This document shows positions 47,456 to 56,900 of a DNA stretch of 64,000 bases, piece by piece (the stretch's first letter is position 1; the number at the start of each line of letters is the position of its first letter). The notes below the pieces were generated by a model that was not told the DNA's origin, did no database searches, and worked only from the letters and a program-made list of their open reading frames with translations. Made by a program: the position numbers and the translations under genes. The stretch is from Agapetus fuscipes (taxonomy: Eukaryota > Arthropoda > Insecta > Trichoptera > Glossosomatidae). Where the stretch lies: the NCBI GenBank assembly GCA_951799405.1, contig OX637337.1:15126347-15190346 (forward strand). The letters run 5' to 3'.

Positions 47456-47700
47456 ATCATTTTTGCCTCATTTTAAACGGGAAACCGATGGGAATCGGCT
47501 TGTATGGCACCCTTCGCCAATGTAAGATAGTAACACCATGTGTCAAAGAGACATAAACAAAACAGTTGCCTGGAAACCGATTATAACAAGAACTCATTTG
47601 TATGAAGATGACACCCTCAGGCGCATTCTATTTTGGCACACAAAACGGCTCATCAAAACAAATACATCTTTTAGACAGATCGGGGGGTGTTTGCATCGCA

Positions 47701-47961
47701 TCAACTGAAGATGTCATCGTCTGTGCTTGTGTCAGAATCACTCTTTATTTGGAGGCACAGCTTCTTCTTCCTGTTCAAGGCTATTGGACTTTCTCCTGCA
47801 GGATTGTCAGCCGGAACTTTAATTCTCTGTGTGGGAGACATGTGAGTTTCCTTTCTTTTCCTCGAGCGCTTTCTCTTCTTCAATAAAGCTTCAGCGATCT
47901 CCAGTTCTGAGTAGTCCACCTGCTGTGTCAGACCTTCATCTGGACCTACACAGAAAGAGTC
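47701..47961 (-). CDS. FANCM: FANCM last coding exon
   Basis: Starts DSFCVGPDEGLTQQVDYSEL (vertebrate FANCM has DSFCVDEEE here), then a strongly basic run KKRKRSRKRKE, and ends TSTDDDIFS with TGA. No ERCC4-like or HhH2 segment follows. Confidence 0.9.
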   Translation of the reverse strand, partial: DSFCVGPDEGLTQQVDYSELEIAEALLKKRKRSRKRKETHMSPTQRIKVPADNPAGESPIALNRKKKLCLQIKSDSDTSTDDDIFS

Positions 47962-50900
47962 CTGGAAGAAAACAAGGTCATTTGAGATTGAGTGGCACAC
48001 ATAGATGTCATGAGCAGATTTGCACTCAGTATGGTTAGCATCTGTGCATGTCATCCAAGTTTGAAGGTACCGCTGCTATCTGCCAATGTAATATTAGAGT
48101 AGGAGCTTTAGGCCTACACAACCAGCTGTTGAGTTGCTTTTTGGGATCTTTTGCCGTGGTCTGAAGGAACTGGAGCTTCCGGCCGTTTCCCTCATGTCTA
48201 CAATGGGCTTCTTCAGCGTGAAGGTAAAGTAATGAAGATAATGTTGGTAAAACTGTGATGAAGCTCCAGCTTGTACATACCACCGCAACAGATCTCGGAA
48301 AGTAATTCTCCAGTATAAAATTAGTGTTACAAATAAGGTAAGAAATTAATGAGGTTCGCACATGAATTGAACTAGATAAAATTGTGACATCACATGGACT
48401 GGTTGCTAGAGAAAAGGCAAACAAATATTTTGTCTATTGGTTGTAATAGACAAGTGTGGTGTTTTCCCCTGGGGAAAAGATGTACAATAAATTCAGATTT
48501 GTGCAGAATATATATAAAAAATGAAAATTTAAAAGCCTAAGCTTTAGCCACCAACATTGCAGATCAACAGACATTTTTTTCGGTCCTTATATACTTCTTT
48601 CATTTTATTTTAAGCTACTAATAAATCTAATTATATATTTTTATGATCACAATGGAGTCCAGTTCTATTGTGGCACATTTAAATGAAAATTAAGTGAACT
48701 AATCTTACAAATTCATAGGTGACATCGTTGTCATGATCATCCACTTGTGAGAGGACGTTCACATGCCTCCTGGGCATCTCCGGAATCTTAAACTTCCCAA
48801 ACTGCTTGACGGGACTCCTGAAACAAACAAGGATAAATAAATGAGCGATAAATGCATATAATGTGAATCCCTAATGTTACATATCTTTGCAACTTAAATT
48901 AGATTAGATAAATAATTAAAAAATGTAGAAAGCGTGAATTCTTAGGCAAGGCCCACTTGCTGCTATGGTGGATGAACTTTTGTTGACCAGTCTTAGGTAA
49001 AGACACATCAGGTTTTCAACCCAGCAAAGAGCAAATTTTGAAAATTAGCTTGTCATTTTTTGCTCCACCTAGGATCCACTGGAGTGCATAGCTTTAACCA
49101 TTAGACTACAGACCAGTCAATTCTCCAACGGTACTCTCTCATAAAGTCATTGACGACTTAATAAACAGTCCCATCTGGTTGTAGAGCTACAGGTTGTATG
49201 TGCCTGACGACTACACCCGAGGGCAAGGAAATAACTTATTTCATGTACCAAAAAGCTGTGCTGATGTCGTCGAGCAACACCCTGTGATTCAGAGTACATA
49301 ATATAGACATTTTTAAGTGTAATTTAACAAGATTTAAAAATCTAACTATATAATTCCTCCCAGCGTGTTGATGGTTGTGAGGGTGCACTGTAATTAGGGA
49401 AACTTGTTGCATACACAAAAAAATGCAAATCTATTCATATGAGGGCCTTAGAATCAAAAAGGCAAGTGTCCTATAGATAAATGTTTAGGCTTTCACGGCC
49501 GGATTCAGATGCTTAATTTTGTGTTTTCGGGCTTTGACTGTGGTCCATAGTATCTTCTTCTAGAAGAAAAGAAGCAAACACTATGGACCACGCTCAATGT
49601 CCTATAGATAGTCTATAGGACACTTGCCTTTTTGATTCTAAGGCCCTCTTATACTTATACATATACTTTGGCTTGAGAACAAGATCAGCTAGAGGAAATA
49701 AGATGATGAAGAGGGAAGATGCAGTATTGAGGCTCCCCACCTGACTGACTGCAAGTACTTGGCCTGCATATCCACCTCCTGGGGGACGTGCTCCTCGTCA
49801 CAGAGGAACTCGGCTATGCTGGTGTCCAAGTCTTCAGAGTCATTTTCGCCGCTGGACGTCACATTGGTGTCATCAGAGAGCACGGCTTCGTAATCAATAA
49901 ACTCGCAAATGCGCTTCTTTTTTTTCTGAAAAAAGAGTTGCCATACTCTAAAAAAGGTCCTGTCTGGAATGTGTTATAATCTTATCTAAATCTAAGTTGC
50001 AAAGATATATGTCATTTGAGATTCATATTAGATGCATTCCAACAAGTAGACACATATAAGTTCGCGCTAACACATGCCGCATTAAAAACAATTCGCAATT
50101 TAAAAACCCAATCTCAAATGAACATAAGCCTTTCAAGTGTTGCCGACCTTCCCTGAAATAGGGGTGACATTGGCAAAGTGAACCATCTTTTAACAGTATG
50201 GGTGGTCAGCCTCATACAATGTTCACTGTTTGCTATATTAGTAGATCCTCTAAAGTACCCCTTAAAAGTTATAAGACATTGTGTCCCCCACTTCAACTGA
50301 AAGTGGTTGGTGTGAGGCTGGCCCCCTTACCTGTAAAAATAAATAGGTCCCGAAGCGCCACATGCCACACCTTCGAGGATAACGCAGGCAAGAAGTTACA
50401 CTATATGTGTAGCTTAGTTGTGTTGCGTGTAAACTCCCCACCATTGCGTAAATAGAAAAAAACATGAAATCTCAGTTGTCTCTCCCATACTACATTTTTC
50501 TTCTTACATAAAGGTGGGAACCCCACACAACGTTTTATATTAGGAGTCTATCATCTATAACTATACTCTAATAAGAGGTAAATATTAAAAAAGAATAGAT
50601 TGGACGCGAACCATAAATTACTTGTAAGTAGACTTTCATATTCCAAAAATATATCATAGAGAGGTTATGGCAACTATACATACAGGATGGATTCTAGACA
50701 GAACAATGAGGTTGGCAATCTACTACTGTAACAGTTTATTCACTTTTTTAAGTATATATGCAACATGTGTATTGAATGTGAATCCTAAATGTTAACATTT
50801 CTTTGCATCTTAGATTATTATAGATAACCATGTAAAAGTATACACACCTTCTTGACTCTGACAACTTCTTTCAGTCTCGTCTGCATTGGTTTTTTCTTGA

Positions 50901-53900
50901 ACTCTTCGTCACTCGTAGATAGTGAGTGAGGTCTTCCTCTTTCACTGCCTACCCTTTCTTCCTCACAGACACCTATCCTGTCATCTCTTTCCAAACAAGA
51001 CTTCTTGGCTTTCATTGCAAACTTCCCCAACTGACTGAGATTGTTCACCCTTACACTCTCAAGGCTCTTAAACTTCAATAATTCCTCTTCTATATCCGAC
51101 TCAGTGTCCGTACCATCCCAACACTTTTCTGGATCCACAGCAAAAGTAAAAGATTCATTCACATTTTCTTTTGTTCCACTACAACTCTTCAAAACACTCG
51201 ATAGCTTTTCTTTCAGTGTTACTTTATATTTTACAAAAGACTTCTCCAAGAAAGAACACTTATTTGTATCTGTTGCTACTTTTTTAAAGAATGGAGAACA
51301 TTCGTTAAATTCATCAGAAAGTTCTAGTTTCCTCTTACAAGCCTTTGAATTTTGTGAGTCTCCCCCACTAGCATTTTTAACTAAAAGTGTAGGATTCACA
51401 AGTTCTTCTTCATCTTCGTCAGAATCTGTGCTTTCTAAAACTGTTATATTTTGTTTCTTTTGAGTTGGTATTTTGATGTGTGGTTTTGACGGAGGCTTCT
51501 GTGAACACAGTATAACAGAATGACTACTATCATCACTTGCAACTGCTTCTACATCTTCAACTTCCTTCTTTACTTCTTCTTGGGTAGACTTGACACAGTC
51601 CTTGTTAATCAAATCTATAATCTGAGTCACAGAAAACATTGAAGACTCATTAGGCTTTGTATTTTCTACATTTTCATTAACATTGTTTGCTTCATCTTGA
51701 AATTTAGTCAAAAAGTCTATCTTGGAAATGTTTGACAGGTCTATGAGACGGGAGTGTAATGTTTTATTTTTATTCTTGTTAAAATTATTAATGAAGAGGT
51801 TTTTGTTTATTGCTGCATCTGGTATGATGGGTGTAGAGCAAGTTGGTTTAGAAGTTGATAACTTTGATGTTCTTTTCGTCTGAGAATAGAGAATAGGCGA
51901 TGCTGCCGTTTCTTCTATTTTATCATCATTTTGCCAAGTGGCATCTTTCGGAGTATCAAATGGAACTATTTTCTTGGTTTTTCTCACTTTTCTTTGAGAG
52001 CATAGTATCGGGGAAGTTGGAGCGTCGTTTTCTGAAGGATCATCATTTTTTTCATTGTGATTGTCCAATTTTGCGGTTAGGATACTGCCATCTATAGATG
52101 CATCTTTAGAACTTTTTCTTATTTTTTGAGAACACAACACAGGAGACTTCATATGACTTTCTATTTTTAATTTTGATTTTTCACAATCATTTTTTGGTTT
52201 TCTTGGTTTCGTTTTGTCATTTTCTGTGTTGAAGACACCTTCGAGTTTTGGTGTCACCATTGTATCATCAACAAACATGTCTTCAATGCTTTCCAATCCA
52301 AAAAAGTCCAACGGGTTTTCAACACTTTTAATTTCTACTTTAGCTTCCACATAACAATTATTTTTTGAAATATTTTTTTGCACTGGCGTGAAAGAATCTC
52401 CAAAAATGTCATCAATGTCGCCAAGATCGAAATTCATCACATCAATTTGTTTTTTATTATCGCCAATAAATGCAAAAGTATTGTTTAATTTTTCATCATT
52501 ACTCACCGACTTATTTTCCATACATTGAATTGGAAAAGGTTGTTTTAAAGTCGACAACCTTTTTGGTGAAGTCAACAAATCTAAATAATGAACAGTTTTC
52601 ATCATTTTTTTGTTTTCTAAGCAATGAATGTTTTGAGGTAGTTGTAATTTCTTTAATCGCACCGCAAGATCTCTGTTTTCTGATATTTTATTTCTTTTAT
52701 CAAAGAAAGTATAATCATACTTAAACACTTCTGGATTCATTGCCAGTTTACTTTTTTCAATGTTAAATTCAACCATCAAATCTAAAAGCACGGTCGGGAT
52801 TTTTTCATTTTCTAAAGCACCATCAATTACAGTCTTTTCATCACTTTGAATTCCACAATCTCTTAGGGTTTCCTTCAATTTTGCTTCATACAAAATGTGT
52901 TCTTCGTTGTTTGATTTTGCCATTTTTAAAAACATATCTCTGATGTTGATGGGTTTCTTTTTTGGCGCAACAGACTGCTGTTGTTTCTTTTTCAATGGGG
53001 ATGACTTTTTTGACACTTTCTCAGGGGTCAAGCGGGGGACGACTTGAGAAACAAAATCTAAAATGATAAATCAGGGGGAAAATGTATAATGTAGTCTACA
53101 GTTAAGATATATTTGGCAAAGTTGCACTGCAATGTAGGTAGACAGTCAGTCAGTAGAACGCTCCTGCACTACCAAGTCCGTTGTCTAGTAGTTAACTCTA
53201 TAGACTCGTTATTGGTTGTGAAGGTTGTGAGTTTGATTCCTGGTGGAGCATAAAAAAAAATCAAATATGCTTTTTGATTAGTTGAATAATTCAATGGCCT
53301 TTACTTTGGTACGAAAGACTGGTCACCAAAGGTCCATCCAGCCTTACAGGAATTGGGTCTTGCTTGAGAAATGGCGCTTTCTAAAGTGAAGATCAATAAT
53401 TCACACAATATTAAAAGTCTTTCGTAAAGGCGGATGAAGTTTTCAACCCAGCGATCAGCATATTTGAAAATTATGTTTTTTTTGTGCACTAGCAGCAATT
53501 GAACCCACAACCTTCCTATAACGAATCATACTCATCATTATCACCATCAATGGCACAATGACCCGGGGTGGGTCTTGGCCTCCTTGATGAACCGCAGCCA
53601 CCTCTGCCATCGGACCCACTACCCACTACAAAGAGGATAAAGCGGGCTGGGATGTTGGAGGTTTTACTGGCTACTGTGATTAGCTGGCACTTGCCTTGTT
53701 CTGGATGTACACTGGAAACATCAAATCTCTTGTTATCAGCATACTGCAGAACTTCACTGAGCATCCTGCTGTCGGAGGAATGTCCTATCTTCACACTATA
53801 CTGCAGGTTTCTCTGCCACTCTGTCCATTCCGACAAGTTCAATGCGGGCTTAGCATCTAATGTATCCTCTGTGTTTAAAATATTATCTGAAAGAATAAAT

Positions 53901-56900
53901 AAAATAATAGTTCCTTGACTTAAGGGTTGGTATGAGGCTGACCACCCATACTGTAAAAAATGGTTCACTTTGCAAATGTCACCCCTGTTTCAGGGAAGGT
54001 CGGCAAAAGTTCCAGGGTTTATGTTCATTTGGGGTTTGGCTTTAATTTGTAAGTACACATTCAGCATTTGTAAGTGCAAATTTACATGTGTCTGTTTGTG
54101 TGCATGCATTTGATGAGTTTTGAATGTTAACATACCTTTGCAACTTAGATTATAGATATGAACACTGAAACACATTCTTTCAAGGAATCCTGTGTGGGAG
54201 ACTCCCAGATTCCAGAAATCTAGAGGTCTATGGGTGGTCAGCCGCATACCAACCAGTCAAGGAGCATATACAACACGAGATTTATACAAAAAAGCGCTCA
54301 CCACATAAAACATCCAGAAGTATATTTGTGTATCTCATTTACTTGATGATGGTCTGGTCAACACAGATGACATTTGTAATTCTATTAACAGAAGAGAAAT
54401 GAAGAAGCCCATCGCAGATATGGAAGAAGCATCCGAAAGCCCAAGCTACTATGGACCACAGCAACAGATCCCAGAAAGCAACTCTCCAGGTCAATCCTAA
54501 ACAGCTCTCATGGCCATTGATTGATGAAATCCAGAATATTCTCACCTTTCCTAAGGCACCAATTCTCCGCTGGTTTCTTGAAGAAATTGAAGGTGGGGAT
54601 GCCATTGGGATACATTTGCAGAAAGTCATTCTTGGATAGGTGCGGACCTCGTGACTCTATGGGCAGGAAATCATTATCTGAACCAAGGGACCTCTTCTTG
54701 AACATGTCCTTTATTTTAGCTTGGCCCTGAAATAATTGAAGAACGCTTAACAAAGAGCGTCTAAAGGAGATAGATAGATAGATTTATTTTCACACATATT
54801 ATTGTACATTACAGGTTAAACCTAATACATGCAAGAATTAAAAACGTTCATATTGCATTATATGACATAGAATTAAAAAAATTAAAGATAAGAAATAACT
54901 GAAATCAGCTTAGGAGAAACGTTAGCCTCTGCCTAAGCTGATTCTTACTCAGGTGGGCGATATCAATCGAGGAGGAGATCTCCTTGAGCATAGCCATTGC
55001 CCTCCCCACAGTCATAACCCTAGGTAGGTTAGTCCTGCATTTTGGGAGTAGCAATAGTCTTTGCTCACGTTGCTTACAATAATTGTCAGGAATATACAAA
55101 CCAATTTGTCCCAGAACAGCGGGATTACAAATCTCACCACGAATCAAGCGGATAAAATGAACTATCAAAACTTCATTCCGTCTTGCCTCCAGGCTACTGA
55201 AACCAAGCATGCCGAAATCAAACACACTTGGATATAGCCAAGGATAATACCCATACGTCCTCATGTAGAGAAATCTCAAGAATTTCTTCTGAACCCTCTC
55301 CAGCATGAGAACATATTTGGCACTATTTGGAGCCCAAACAAGCGAGCCATACTCAAGCCTGCTCCGCACCAGTGCACTGTACAGCAGGGCTAAAACGTGA
55401 GTAGATGTGAACATCCTACTATTCCAAGAAATGTAAAAGGCAAGAGGGTAAGGGGAAGACAAAGGAATGGCTTGATAAAATTAGTGAAATTGTGAAGGTA
55501 TGGGATGCACAGAGTGAATGAAGGAAATTCTTTTACCTTGGATGGTTTCTCAGGCTTTTCAGCCACCACCTTCTTGTCCACTTTGATGAACATCTTCTGG
55601 CACTCTGGCACCACGTTGCTGGGGAACATCCTGGGACTGGCTGTGTACAAGTTCTTCAGCAGCTCCTTGCTCTGCAGCACCCGCTTGTTCAGAGAGTCTC
55701 GCTGCATTATGCACTCTCTGAGTGTCTGGAACAGTAGCAGACTTCTACATAATAGTTCAGCTCATATCATGTGAGGCCATGTCTGGATGTCCTCCATTAT
55801 CAGCTAATGAATTCTTACAATAAGTTTGCGCTTACACATGCCGCATGTGGGCTTACAATATAAAAACCTAAATCTCAAATGCCAAACTCCCCTGAAACAG
55901 GGCTGACATTGGCAAAGTGAACCATTTTTTTTACAGTATGGGTGGTTTGCCTTATACCAACTTATGAGTCAAGAAATGTAATTTAATTGAAAATGTCTTT
56001 TGGAGGGATGGCGAGATGATGAGCTCCAAGTTAAACAAGAAAACTCTGATTGAAGATCGAAAGTCAGTGGTTTGGCAGAAGCACCAGATCCTTCTTTTGT
56101 ACAGCAGTGCCAAAGACGAAAATTGCTTTAATGATTGTCAATCTTCACTAAATAGACACAAGAAGAAGAAAACAAATATCCTCACCTGATGCTCTTTGCC
56201 TTCCGTCACAAGTATCACAACTTTCCCCCCTCGTTCTCTGCCTGTTCTGCCACATCTGAAAATCAAAACATATTTGTATCATTCTTTAACTAATACGCTG
56301 CTATATCTTATTTTTCTTCTTCCTCAGTTTTTCTTAGTCAACTCCTGTATGTTGGTCTTCTCTAAAGATTAGAGAAGACCAGCATACAGGTATTTTGGTA
56401 GGGAGAAGAATGTTGGTCGGCAGTAATGATGTAGGGTTTCTCTCAATTACTTTTATTTGTACTCCGGTTTTAGCTACTACAACGGGTACATGTTACTCGA
56501 GGGACAACGTACTACTGACTGAATACTTCTATCTGAATTGAAGAGGGCAATGTTGCCAAATTTATCTAACCATACACAATGTCAGATATGTTGTAGCAGA
56601 TGATGAGGTTCACACTGCCGATGTCTGGCTACTCGTCTCCCACACACGTGGGCAACAGCATATTACAGGAGCCCTGCCGGAACAGCTGCTACTTGTAAAT
56701 GCACAAGATGGAGAAGGAGTATTACCTCTGCACTAGTCTGATGGGAGACCTGCTGGAGATGTCGAAGCAGATGATGAGGTCCACGCTGCCGATGTCTGGC
56801 TACTCGTCTCCCACACACGTGGGCAACAGCATATTACAGGAGCCCTGCCGGAACAGCTGCTACTTGTAAATGCACAAGATGGAGAAGGAGTATTACCTCT

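Noticed and set aside
47829..48038. A plus-strand ORF over the last FANCM exon
   Set aside because: It is the antisense shadow of the Lys/Arg/Asp-rich C-terminus.
53516..53694. Read-through of the FANCM exon beyond 53695 to a TAG
   Set aside because: The extension runs into a dispersed LINE-tail repeat, and splicing at 53695 matches the phase of the next exon with FANCM-like continuation.
54905..55462. A 185-codon ORF as a host gene
   Set aside because: Content is the post-RT region of a LINE, and it lies antisense-free inside a FANCM intron.
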